Shown here: one piece after another, positions 1 to 6,569 of the stretch | Layout of the letters: every line of letters starts with the position of its first letter | Position numbering within the stretch: position 1 is the first letter of the stretch | From: an uncultured Odoribacter sp. | GTDB lineage: Bacteria > Bacteroidota > Bacteroidia > Bacteroidales > Marinifilaceae | Length of the DNA: 6,569 bases | NCBI GenBank assembly: GCA_900548135.1 | Contig: URJC01000145.1 | Span: forward strand, 1-6,569 | Direction: 5' to 3' | Position numbers and translations under genes: made by a program | The notes under the pieces: model-generated | Database searches by the model: none | Told to the model about the DNA's origin: nothing | Seen by the model: only the letters and a program-made list of their open reading frames with translations

Positions 1-1
1 G

Positions 2-157
2 GCTTCGGTAGCTTGCCGCCTGCATAAAGGGGCGGATGGAAGGTTGGTTTTGTATACGGACAATCGCTGGGATTATCCGGAAATAGCCTGGGGAAATTAT
101 TGTAAGAGGCTGGAGGCATTACCTTGTTATGGAAAAATAAAGATGATATTGAAATGA
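2..157 (+). CDS. 3' end of an unidentified gene (5' partial)
   Basis: An open frame runs from the left edge to a TGA at 155-157 and gives 51 residues ending in CYGKIKMILK. I do not recognise the family. The visible piece has mixed charge, is rich in aromatic residues (a YTDNRWDYPEIAWGNY stretch), and shows no membrane segment or known motif. The frame is supported by its junction with the next gene: the stop shares the sequence ATGA with the GH2 start codon (start at 154, stop at 155). This 4-base overlap is typical of translationally coupled operon genes. It therefore probably belongs to the same transcription unit as the GH2 enzyme and the phosphodiesterase. The product could be another carbohydrate-active or surface-related enzyme, but that rests only on the neighbours. 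The start of the gene lies outside the window. Confidence 0.6.
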   Translation, partial: ASVACRLHKGADGRLVLYTDNRWDYPEIAWGNYCKRLEALPCYGKIKMILK

Positions 158-3100
158 GCGTATTTTTTAGAATTTTATTGTTAGCAGGCCTTTGGGGAGG
201 TCTGGCGGGAGGTACCGCACTGGCCCAAAAAACTCCTCTGAAATTGGTGGCTGTAAATGATTGCGGGGTAACCGGAGCACAACCTTTTCTGGTGAAAGGA
301 GATAATTATACGATGCCCGAGGAGATAAAAGGCAGCGATGAAGCCCGTACCTGTAATTTCGGCAGTACGGTGATTTATGCTTTTAACGGTTTGGATATTC
401 ATGCCGATTATCAGCTGGAAGTGGTTTATTTGGCGGATCATGAACGGTGTCAACGTATCGTGGTGGATGGTAATGAGATTCAGGCTCCGGTGATTCTGGA
501 AACCGGCAAGGAGCAGAGCTACCGGATCGATCTGCCACGGAAAGCCTATGCATACGGACAATTGGTGTTGGTGTTTGAAAATGCCGGCAAAGGTGCCAAT
601 ACCATCGTTTCGGGGTTGAAACTGTATTCTTCCAATCCTGCTGCTCCGGAACCTTTCCGGGGAGAAGAGAAACGGGCCCTGGCCAATACGCTGACGTATC
701 GGGTGGATACTGACGTAGATGCCGAAAAGGTGTTACCGGTGTACAGTGTGGTGCCGACCAGTGTTACGGGGACCTTTCAGCCTGTATTGCCGTTGAATGA
801 AAATTGGTTGTTTTGTCCTCGTCCCGGGAAGGAGTTCTACAGACAACCTGTAGATACCGGTTGGCATTCGATTGTTGTACCAGGCCAATGGTCGATGCAG
901 GGATTCCGGGTAGACTCGGCTTGTTTTGCAGGTTACCGGCGGATGTTTTCTGTTCCGGATGATTGGATGGGGCGTCAGGTAAAATTGCGTTTCGACGGGG
1001 TGACCAGTGAATGCAGGGTTTATCTGAATGGTAGGGAGATTGGATATCATCTTGGGGGAATGACCCCTTTTGAAATAGATATTACCCGGGGACTGAAACC
1101 GGGAACAAACGAACTGGCCTTGGCCGTACGGAGTGAATCGTTGGCCGATATGCTGGGGAGTTTGACACAATATGCTGCCCACCAGTTGGGAGGGATTACG
1201 CGTAAGGTAACTCTTTTTGCCGTTCCCCGGGTTTATTTGTCGGATGTCCGGATTGAAACGGAACTGGACGATCGATATGAAAAAGCGGAATTGAAAGTGA
1301 GGATGGCTGTGACCAATGCCACTGCCGGGGCGGTGACAGATGTTATTGTACGTTTTAATGTTGGGGGCTCGGCTGTCACGGCAGAAAAAAAATTGCCGTC
1401 ATTGGCGGCAGGTGAGACCTGGAAAGGAGTGCTGACGGCAAAAGTGGAACATCCGCGGCTATGGAGCAATGAGCGTCCTGTCCTGTATCCGCTGACCCTG
1501 GAGTTGTGCCGGAACGGAGGGACGACAGAATTGGCGGAAAAGCGTTTCGGATTCCGGGAGATCGAAGTACGTGGAAATGAACTGTTGGTGAATGGCCGTG
1601 CGGTGAAGCTCAGGGGAGTATGCCGGCATGAGGCACACCCTTTGACGGGACGGGTACTGACTGCTGAGCTGCAACGGCAGGATGTGGAATTGTACCGGGC
1701 TGCAAACTGTAACTTTATACGCACTTCGCATTATCCTCCTGCGGAGGAACTGCTGGAATTATGTGACGAAGCGGGTATGTTTGTCGAAGTGGAAGCTCCG
1801 GTTTGCTGGGTGGGGCATCATGCCAATGAGAATTGGAAAAAGCTGAATTATCAGGATACGGCCTATTATCCTTATGTGCTTCAGGTGAATATGGAGATGA
1901 TACACTTCTACCGCAATCATCCCTCTGTACTGTTCTGGTCGATGGCGAATGAGTCCTACTGGAACCGGGAGTTTGCACAGGTTCAGGAGTATGTGCTGAA
2001 AGCCGATCCTACTCGTCCGCATAGTTTCCACGATCAGGCTTATGGCGGATTCAACAACCAGGGAAGCTCTGCTCCGATTGCGAACATCCATTATCCGGGC
2101 CCGGACGGCTATAAAATGGCAGCTCGTAGCGACCGGCCGATGGTATACGGGGAATATTGCCATCTGAATGTGTATAACCGCAGTGAGTTGGTGACCGATC
2201 CCGGTATCCGTAGCGATTGGGTGCTGGCTTTGGCTCCGGCCTGGGAGAATATGTACAGGACCAAAGGTGTGTTGGGGGGATCAATCTGGTCGGGTATCGA
2301 TGATATTTTCCAATTGCCGGACGGCCGGGCAGTGGGATATGGTGCCTGGGGACCGGTTGATGGCTGGAGACGTCCAAAACCGGAATACTGGGATATGAAG
2401 AAAATTTACAGTCCCATACGGGTGAATACGAAACAACTTCCCGGAGGCCAGGAATTGTTGGTGGAAGTGGAGAACCGTTATACTTTTCTGAATCTGGATG
2501 AGGTGAAGATTAACTGGCGCTATGGGAAAGAAGAAGGGCGGGTGAGTGCTGATGTGGCTCCTGGCCGGAAAGGAATACTTCGTATTCCGCTTGCTTTGCC
2601 TGACAGTGCTGGTACACTTTATCTGTCTTTTACCGATCCGAGAGGATTTGTGGCGGATGAGTTTCTGATTCCTGTCGGAAAGCAGGAGGTTCAGAAATGG
2701 GTTGATTTGCCGTCGGTGTCCGCCCGGTTGACAACAGCTAAAGACCGCTTTGTGATTAAAGGAAAGGATTTCTATTGTGCGGTGAACCGGGTAACGGGAC
2801 AGATGCTTACGCTGAAAAAAAATGGGAAAGAGGTGCTTTGCGGAGGTCCCTGGCTGATGGCTTTGCCGCTGACCGGCGGAGGATGCTATCCGAATCACAA
2901 TGCCAATACGCCGGTGTATAATGAGTGGTGTGACGGATGGAAAGTTTCTGAAATAGAGGCCTGTCAGGAAAACCAGCAGGTGGTTATTACGGTGAAAGGA
3001 AGTTATCACGATTTTTCCGGTAGCTATGTCCTGGCGGTGAATGCGAACGGAGAGTTGTCTGTGGATTATCGGTTTGAATCGCTCGTTAAGTTGAATCCCC

Positions 3101-3570
3101 GGCAATGGGGGTTGGTTTTCGCTGCTCCGGCGGATTTTAACCGTACATTCTGGCAACGCAGGGGCATGTGGAGCATTTATCCTGCCGATCATATTAGCCG
3201 TCCTGTGGGAGAGGCCGAACTGTTTTACGCCGGTTTGCCGGAAAAAGTGAATCCCCGGGTGAAGCCGTCATGGGATTGGAGCAGGGATTTCAATGAATTG
3301 GGAAGTAATGATTTCCGGGCTACCCGGCGGAACATCCGGCTGGCCGGTCTGAAAGATACCACCGGAATCCGGATAACAGTCCGTTCGGATGGCAGACAAC
3401 ACTGGCGCTCATGGTTGGATGAGGACCGGATTTGTTTTCTGGTGGCAGATTTTGTGACTGCCGGAAATGAAATGTTTTTGGAAAGTTATTATGCTCCTTA
3501 CCGGAAACCCTTGAAGAAGGGGGATGTAATTGAAGGCACTGTGAGGTTGAGAATAGAAAGCGGAGAATAG
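154..3570 (+). CDS. Secreted glycoside hydrolase family 2 enzyme, beta-galactosidase type
   Basis: This 1138-residue retaining glycosidase probably removes terminal beta-linked galactose or a related sugar. The ATG at 154 is preferred over the in-frame TTG at 124 because it starts directly at a signal peptide (MSVFFRILLLAG..., likely cut after ALA24) and forms an ATGA overlap with the upstream stop. Rough domain order: an N-terminal beta-rich, possibly carbohydrate-binding domain at 27-160; GH2 sugar-binding jelly roll at 210-360 (LNENWLF at 214); Ig-like domain at 361-463; TIM barrel at 465-755; then a domain 4-like region and a C-terminal part resembling the LacZ domain 5 / small-chain region to the end. 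The barrel carries CRHEAHP at 490-496 (compare NRHEHHP in LacZ). The acid/base is Glu600 in SMANES and the likely nucleophile is Glu667 in VYGEY. The LacZ-like DGSYLEDQD substrate loop is not seen, so lactose specificity is uncertain; beta-glucuronidase or another GH2 activity remains possible. Periplasmic or surface location is inferred from the signal peptide. Confidence 0.93.
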   Translation: MSVFFRILLLAGLWGGLAGGTALAQKTPLKLVAVNDCGVTGAQPFLVKGDNYTMPEEIKGSDEARTCNFGSTVIYAFNGLDIHADYQLEVVYLADHERCQRIVVDGNEIQAPVILETGKEQSYRIDLPRKAYAYGQLVLVFENAGKGANTIVSGLKLYSSNPAAPEPFRGEEKRALANTLTYRVDTDVDAEKVLPVYSVVPTSVTGTFQPVLPLNENWLFCPRPGKEFYRQPVDTGWHSIVVPGQWSMQGFRVDSACFAGYRRMFSVPDDWMGRQVKLRFDGVTSECRVYLNGREIGYHLGGMTPFEIDITRGLKPGTNELALAVRSESLADMLGSLTQYAAHQLGGITRKVTLFAVPRVYLSDVRIETELDDRYEKAELKVRMAVTNATAGAVTDVIVRFNVGGSAVTAEKKLPSLAAGETWKGVLTAKVEHPRLWSNERPVLYPLTLELCRNGGTTELAEKRFGFREIEVRGNELLVNGRAVKLRGVCRHEAHPLTGRVLTAELQRQDVELYRAANCNFIRTSHYPPAEELLELCDEAGMFVEVEAPVCWVGHHANENWKKLNYQDTAYYPYVLQVNMEMIHFYRNHPSVLFWSMANESYWNREFAQVQEYVLKADPTRPHSFHDQAYGGFNNQGSSAPIANIHYPGPDGYKMAARSDRPMVYGEYCHLNVYNRSELVTDPGIRSDWVLALAPAWENMYRTKGVLGGSIWSGIDDIFQLPDGRAVGYGAWGPVDGWRRPKPEYWDMKKIYSPIRVNTKQLPGGQELLVEVENRYTFLNLDEVKINWRYGKEEGRVSADVAPGRKGILRIPLALPDSAGTLYLSFTDPRGFVADEFLIPVGKQEVQKWVDLPSVSARLTTAKDRFVIKGKDFYCAVNRVTGQMLTLKKNGKEVLCGGPWLMALPLTGGGCYPNHNANTPVYNEWCDGWKVSEIEACQENQQVVITVKGSYHDFSGSYVLAVNANGELSVDYRFESLVKLNPRQWGLVFAAPADFNRTFWQRRGMWSIYPADHISRPVGEAELFYAGLPEKVNPRVKPSWDWSRDFNELGSNDFRATRRNIRLAGLKDTTGIRITVRSDGRQHWRSWLDEDRICFLVADFVTAGNEMFLESYYAPYRKPLKKGDVIEGTVRLRIESGE

Positions 3571-3617
3571 TTCAAACTATGTTTTTATTGGGTAGTATTA
3601 TTAATGATTGGAAGATT

Positions 3618-4523
3618 ATGAAAAACTGGAAATTTGTTTTTTGGGTATTCTTGTTTTGCGGAGTGGCTCTTGGAAGTCAGGCAAAGAAGAAGAAGACACG
3701 GGTGATTATGATTGCGTTGGACGGAATTTCGGTGGAAGGGTTTCAGAAAGCAGCAACTCCTAATCTGGACATCTTGTTGAAAGAAGGCGCACTTTCTCTG
3801 ACAACTCGTGTGGTTATGCCATCGGTGACCCTGCCCAACTGGACCAGTCATCTCACAGGAAGCAGCCCCGAACAGCACGGGGTTGTGAACAATGCCTGGC
3901 AGTTGGAAAAATTTGTCTTACCTGCCGTAGAAACGGATGCTGATGGTTATTATCCCTCTGTTTTTACCGTATTGAAAGAACAAGTACCGGGGATAAAAAC
4001 GGCTTTTTACTATAATTGGATCAATTTGTTTTATCCTTACAATAAGCGCTATTTCGATGAAGTGAGCTATTTGGAAAATGATGCCTATGTACCGAACTAT
4101 AAAAAGGCTTTTGATTTTGTGGTGAAAAACTGTCAATCGCCTACGTTGGTATTCCTCTATTCGGTACATACCGACCATGCCGGACATAAACATAGCTGGA
4201 TGTCTCTGGAGTACATCAGATCGGTAGAAGAAGCTGACCGGGAAATTGGTCGTTTCCTGGGGAAACTCAAGGCTGAAGGTTTGTACGAGGATACTTACTT
4301 CATGTTTCTGTCTGATCATGGCGGTATACACTACGGGCATGGCGGAGTAACCACGGACGAAATGATTGTGCCCTGGGGAATTACCGGACCGGGAATTAAA
4401 AAAGGAATGGAAATCACTGAGCCTAACAATACGGTCAATACTGCGGCAATGATTGTGCATTTGTTCGGAAAGAAAAAACCGTTATCCTGGACTGGCGAGA
4501 TCATTGAATCAGTCTTTAAGTAA
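3618..4523 (+). CDS. Secreted type I phosphodiesterase / nucleotide pyrophosphatase-like protein (alkaline phosphatase superfamily)
   Basis: This 301-residue exported metallo-phosphoesterase probably hydrolyses phosphodiester or phosphomonoester bonds with two metal ions, as in the NPP branch of the alkaline phosphatase superfamily. The start at 3618 (MKNWKFVFWVFLFC...) is chosen because it opens a signal peptide with a likely cut after SQA, followed by KKKK; the in-frame ATG at 3579 would add 13 residues in front of it. All expected active-site groups are visible: Asp35 in ALDG, the threonine nucleophile Thr71 in SVTLPNW, Asp186 and His190 in DHAGH, Asp233 and His234 in SDHGG, and a later histidine in GHGG (His241). 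TGSSPEQHGVVNN fits the family motif after the nucleophile. It is shorter than eukaryotic NPPs, which is usual for bacterial single-domain members. It starts 47 bases after the GH2 stop, so co-transcription is likely. The substrate cannot be read from sequence; a phosphonate or sugar-phosphate substrate is also possible. Confidence 0.88.
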   Translation: MKNWKFVFWVFLFCGVALGSQAKKKKTRVIMIALDGISVEGFQKAATPNLDILLKEGALSLTTRVVMPSVTLPNWTSHLTGSSPEQHGVVNNAWQLEKFVLPAVETDADGYYPSVFTVLKEQVPGIKTAFYYNWINLFYPYNKRYFDEVSYLENDAYVPNYKKAFDFVVKNCQSPTLVFLYSVHTDHAGHKHSWMSLEYIRSVEEADREIGRFLGKLKAEGLYEDTYFMFLSDHGGIHYGHGGVTTDEMIVPWGITGPGIKKGMEITEPNNTVNTAAMIVHLFGKKKPLSWTGEIIESVFK

Positions 4524-4652
4524 ATAGCAATCAAGGGGGCCTTGAATGGTTAATCATACTTCATTATTATATAAAATGAAAGAAAAATAGAGTGCCTTAG
4601 ATATGTAATTTAAAGAAACATATAAAGTAAATTGGGCTTCCGGAATTTATAA

Positions 4653-4687
4653 AAATAAACCGACATATTTTGCATGTCGGTTTATTT
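4653..4687. terminator. Strong hairpin terminator between the plus-strand operon and ssrA, probably bidirectional
   Basis: A perfect 14-base inverted repeat (4653-4666 with 4674-4687) encloses a 7-base loop. The stem has a CCGACAT core flanked by AAATAAA/TTTATTT, so each strand reads a stable stem leading into a T-rich tract. On the minus strand the T-rich run continues past the stem (TTTATTTTTATAAA) and lies about 30 bases after the tmRNA 3' end. On the plus strand it sits about 130 bases after the phosphodiesterase stop. It therefore suits both convergent units, with a slightly better fit to ssrA. Confidence 0.85.
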
Positions 4688-4717
4688 ACTGCTATATTAC
4701 AAGTTTATCTTCTTTTG

Positions 4718-5111
4718 TGGAGCAGCAGGGAATCGAACCCTGGTCCAAACACGGAATCCATATGCTTTCTACATGCTTAGCTTTTTATTGGTTTTCGACT
4801 ATAGTCCGGAAAAAAGCACCCAAGCCATAGCTTATCCTCTTAAATTTTCGCCTTTCGCCAAAGGTGGACTCAGACTAACCTTATATTGACTGCACCCCAT
4901 ATATCGGCCGGAATAAGGTAAAACCACCGATGAGATGTCTTGTCGCCGCTCCTTGAGCAGCGATTAAGCCAGTAATCTTCTAAAGATTAGGCAGCAAGAG
5001 CGTAATTATTTTCGCCAATTAAAATTTTGTGTCCGGGATTTACGGGCCGTTTCACTGCTCCCGACATGCTTACATACCTATTCTTCATGCTGTCAAATCC
5101 AGGTCTGCCCC
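4718..5111 (-). ncRNA. ssrA: tmRNA (transfer-messenger RNA)
   Basis: This one-piece tmRNA of about 394 nucleotides rescues stalled ribosomes by trans-translation with SmpB, acting first as an alanine-charged tRNA and then as an mRNA for a degradation tag. The 5' GGGGCAG (5111 downward) pairs over 7 positions, including one G-U, with CTGCTCC (4725 to 4719), leaving A at 4718 as the discriminator. The T arm CAGGG-TTCGATT-CCCTG lies next to the acceptor stem. The tag frame at 5016-4987 encodes GENNYALAA and a TAA stop, a Bacteroidetes-type tag. The stop lies in a 7-bp helix (TAATCTT/AAGATTA, 4973-4989), as expected for the helix following the tag frame. The bases after the discriminator read CAA rather than CCA, so the CCA end seems not to be encoded and would be added enzymatically. 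It lies between two terminators and is transcribed away from the GH109 gene end, on the same strand. Pseudoknots were not folded individually. Confidence 0.97.
4987..5016 (-). other. tmRNA tag-peptide reading frame
   Basis: Read on the minus strand from 5016, the codons GGC GAA AAT AAT TAC GCT CTT GCT GCC TAA give GENNYALAA and stop. In trans-translation the charged alanine is added first, then this tag, which directs the rescued protein to proteases such as ClpXP. The ALAA end is the conserved degradation signal. This is not an independent gene; it has no start codon and is entered by resumption on the tmRNA. Confidence 0.96.
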
Positions 5112-5172
5112 GATAACAGTGGAAATCGAAATAAAATTTTCAATAATCCTCAGAAATAATTTATATCGCTTC

Positions 5173-5195
5173 CAAAAGTATGTTTCACAAAGATA
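5173..5195 (-). promoter_or_regulatory. Candidate ssrA promoter boxes (Bacteroidetes -7 type)
   Basis: On the minus strand two matches to the Bacteroidetes -7 consensus TAnnTTTG lie in tandem: TATCTTTG (5195-5188) and TACTTTTG (5180-5173). For the second box, a TTTC lies 19 bases upstream, one mismatch from the TTTG -33 element. Transcription would start 55-75 bases before the mature tmRNA 5' end at 5111, which implies a leader removed by RNase P. Nothing shows which box is used. The region is AT-rich, so chance matches are possible. Confidence 0.5.
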
Positions 5196-5303
5196 CAAAG
5201 AAACTATCAAATGAAGTAAATTTCCAGGTAATTTTTATCACCTCTAATCAAAAATGGGGGGCAAATGAAAGCCCGGGGGTGGATTGAACTCTTATTAAAA
5301 TGA

Positions 5304-5329
5304 AAAAAGCAGCCTCATGGCTGCTTTTT
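5304..5329. terminator. Hairpin terminator after the GH109-like gene
   Basis: An 11-bp perfect inverted repeat (AAAAAGCAGCC at 5304-5314 and GGCTGCTTTTT at 5319-5329) has a 4-base loop. It has the classic form of a GC core followed by a T tract. On the minus strand it begins 9 bases after the stop codon of the GH109-like gene and would end that transcript before the ssrA promoter. It is symmetrical and could also act on the plus strand, but no plus-strand gene enters it. Confidence 0.88.
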
Positions 5330-5338
5330 ATGGTATTT

Positions 5339-6544
5339 TTATTCACCTTTCATGAAATGATGGTAACCATTCAGTTTTTTCCATGCCCCACGGGTGAAAT
5401 CCGGAACTTCAACCGGCATACTATTGTTTTCAATAGATAAGCGGGTCAGCTCACCCATACATGACCATTCTGCTGCATCATATACATCTTGATCAAGAGG
5501 TAACCCATTACGTAAACAATAGATTAAACGGTAATCCATGATGAAGTCCATACCGCCATGTCCGCCAACTTTCTTAGCTGTTTCTTCCAGTTCTTTGTGA
5601 ATCGGATGTTTGTATTGTTCCATTAAAGCTTTTTTTACATTCTGAGGAACAAAACTGTGCATATTCAGATTCTCATGATCAGGAACTCCTTCAATTTTTT
5701 CTGCAGAACGGAAAGTATAACCTTCTACCGGGTATTTGTTGGCAAATCCTTCTGTACCAGTCAATTGGTACATGCGGCTATAAGGACGAGGATTCATTAC
5801 ATCGTGTTGGATATGGATCGTTTGTCCGTTTTCTGTCATAATCATAGTCATGGTGTGATCCCCGTTTTGGAAATCTTTGCTTTCATGCTTGCTGTATTTT
5901 TCAACCAATTTTGGGCCGGTAGCAGCTTTAGTGTCCATACCTACCAGATAATTCATTTTGTTTCCGCGGTGAATGTTCAGTAATTGGCAAGCCGGGCCAA
6001 GGCCATGAGTGGCATATACATCTCCCCGGTGTTTTTCATTGAAGTCCAGACGCCAGTTGCCTTGGTAAGCTCCCCAGAATTCTTCCAGGTTGTGAATATA
6101 GGCTCCTTCAACATGAAGAATATCACCGAATAAACCCTGTTGTGCCATATTTAAGGTCGTCAGTTCGAAGAAGTCATAAACACAGTTTTCAAGCATCATA
6201 CAATGTTTGCGGGTCTTTTCAGCAGTATTTACCAATTGCCAGCATTCGTCCAGATTCATAGCAGCCGGAACTTCGATTGCGACATGTTTGCCATGCTCCA
6301 TCGCATAAACAGCAATCGGAGTGTGCAATAACCATGGAGTTGCAATATAGATCAGGTCAAGGTCCTCACGTTCGCAAAGTTGCTTCCAACCCTCTTCTCC
6401 GCTATAGGCAGCAGCTTCAGGTAATTTAGCGTTTGTTAAAATCTTCTGTGCTTTTTCAACCCGGTCAGGATAAAGGTCACATAAAGCTTTGATTTCTACT
6501 CCCGGGATGTGGGTGAAACGACTTACTGCACCTGGCCCACAAAA
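5339..6544 (-). CDS. GH109-like Gfo/Idh/MocA-fold protein (alpha-N-acetylgalactosaminidase family), 5' end missing
   Basis: The visible frame gives 401 residues and matches the pattern of family GH109, which uses NAD in a redox-assisted mechanism to cleave terminal alpha-GalNAc, as on blood group A antigen. Reading from the truncated end: GPGAVSRFTHIPGVEIKALC (rest of the Rossmann NAD-binding unit), DLDLIYIATPWLLH, EHGKHVAIEVPAA (EVPAA at 6274-6260), ENCVYDFFELTTLNMAQQGL, YATHGLGP with the likely active-site histidine (codon 6007-6005), QLTGTEGFANKYPVEGY, and a C-terminus ending in PDFTRGAWKKLNGYHHFMKGE-like sequence. The TTG at 6328 is not a credible start because strong family sequence continues upstream for about 70 codons. 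The N-terminal signal region and first glycine motif are absent: a TAG at 6547-6545 interrupts the frame near the right edge, and no other frame restores the motif. Either the window ends in bad or foreign sequence, or the gene is truly broken. A non-hydrolytic oxidoreductase role cannot be excluded. Confidence 0.87.
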   Translation of the reverse strand, partial: FCGPGAVSRFTHIPGVEIKALCDLYPDRVEKAQKILTNAKLPEAAAYSGEEGWKQLCEREDLDLIYIATPWLLHTPIAVYAMEHGKHVAIEVPAAMNLDECWQLVNTAEKTRKHCMMLENCVYDFFELTTLNMAQQGLFGDILHVEGAYIHNLEEFWGAYQGNWRLDFNEKHRGDVYATHGLGPACQLLNIHRGNKMNYLVGMDTKAATGPKLVEKYSKHESKDFQNGDHTMTMIMTENGQTIHIQHDVMNPRPYSRMYQLTGTEGFANKYPVEGYTFRSAEKIEGVPDHENLNMHSFVPQNVKKALMEQYKHPIHKELEETAKKVGGHGGMDFIMDYRLIYCLRNGLPLDQDVYDAAEWSCMGELTRLSIENNSMPVEVPDFTRGAWKKLNGYHHFMKGE

Positions 6545-6569
6545 CTACACAAACGACAATGGGCTATCT

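Noticed and set aside
124..153. TTG start for the GH2 enzyme
   Set aside because: The added residues are charged and precede a complete signal peptide; the ATG at 154 also forms the ATGA overlap.
2281..3192. Long minus-strand open frame (303 codons) inside the GH2 gene
   Set aside because: It is opposite a well-supported catalytic protein and its translation is low in recognisable structure. It is a shadow of codon bias.
3579..3617. Upstream ATG extending the phosphodiesterase by 13 residues
   Set aside because: It would put MFLLGSIINDWKI before a normal signal peptide; the ATG at 3618 gives the expected short charged N-region.
4531..4545. Small hairpin TCAAGG/CCTTGA just after the phosphodiesterase stop
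   Set aside because: It has only a 6-bp stem with a 3-base loop and no T tract, so it is not convincing as a terminator; the hairpin at 4653-4687 is far stronger.
4674..4889. Plus-strand 71-codon open frame containing GNRTLVQTRNP
   Set aside because: It lies antisense to the 3' half of tmRNA and its terminator. The GNRT-like peptide comes from reading the T arm backwards, a common false gene call over tRNA-like sequences.
5029..5214. Plus-strand 61-codon open frame
   Set aside because: It is antisense to the tmRNA 5' end and its promoter region, and its translation shows no family feature.
5262..5275. G-rich run and short GGGC/GCCC repeat near 5255-5280
   Set aside because: The stem is only 4 bp and has no conserved regulatory pattern that I recognise.

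Overview
The window looks like chromosomal DNA from a member of the Bacteroidetes, most likely a gut-type Bacteroidales. The basis is a tmRNA whose tag reads GENNYALAA, a GH109-type protein, a large secreted GH2 enzyme, TAnnTTTG-like promoter boxes and no strong Shine-Dalgarno sites. I cannot name the genus.

Layout. Positions 2-157 (+) are the last 51 codons of an unidentified gene. Its stop overlaps the start of the next gene in an ATGA. Positions 154-3570 (+) encode a secreted 1138-residue glycoside hydrolase family 2 enzyme (beta-galactosidase type). After a 47-base gap, 3618-4523 (+) encodes a secreted 301-residue type I phosphodiesterase / nucleotide pyrophosphatase-like protein. These three genes look like the 3' end of one operon. 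A strong, probably bidirectional hairpin terminator lies at 4653-4687. Next, on the minus strand, comes ssrA (tmRNA) at 4718-5111, with candidate promoter boxes upstream at about 5173-5195. A second hairpin terminator at 5304-5329 ends the last gene, a GH109-like (Gfo/Idh/MocA fold) protein on the minus strand at 5339-6544. That gene is incomplete. Its reading frame meets a TAG at 6545-6547, and the last roughly 30 bases do not encode the expected N-terminus.

How the genes fit together. The plus-strand operon pairs an exported glycosidase with an exported phosphoesterase, which suggests breakdown of an external or periplasmic glycan or of a phosphorylated or nucleotide-linked substrate. The GH109 relative, if active, would remove terminal alpha-GalNAc. 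Beta-galactosidase and alpha-GalNAcase activities are both useful on mucin-type or blood-group glycans, but the two genes are divided by ssrA and transcribed separately, so a shared pathway is only inference. No SusC/SusD pair, sulfatase, regulator, mobile element, CRISPR array or tRNA gene is visible. I see no clear evidence of an undescribed system. The most unusual points are the broken GH109 5' end and the extra N-terminal domain and changed sugar-binding region of the GH2 enzyme.
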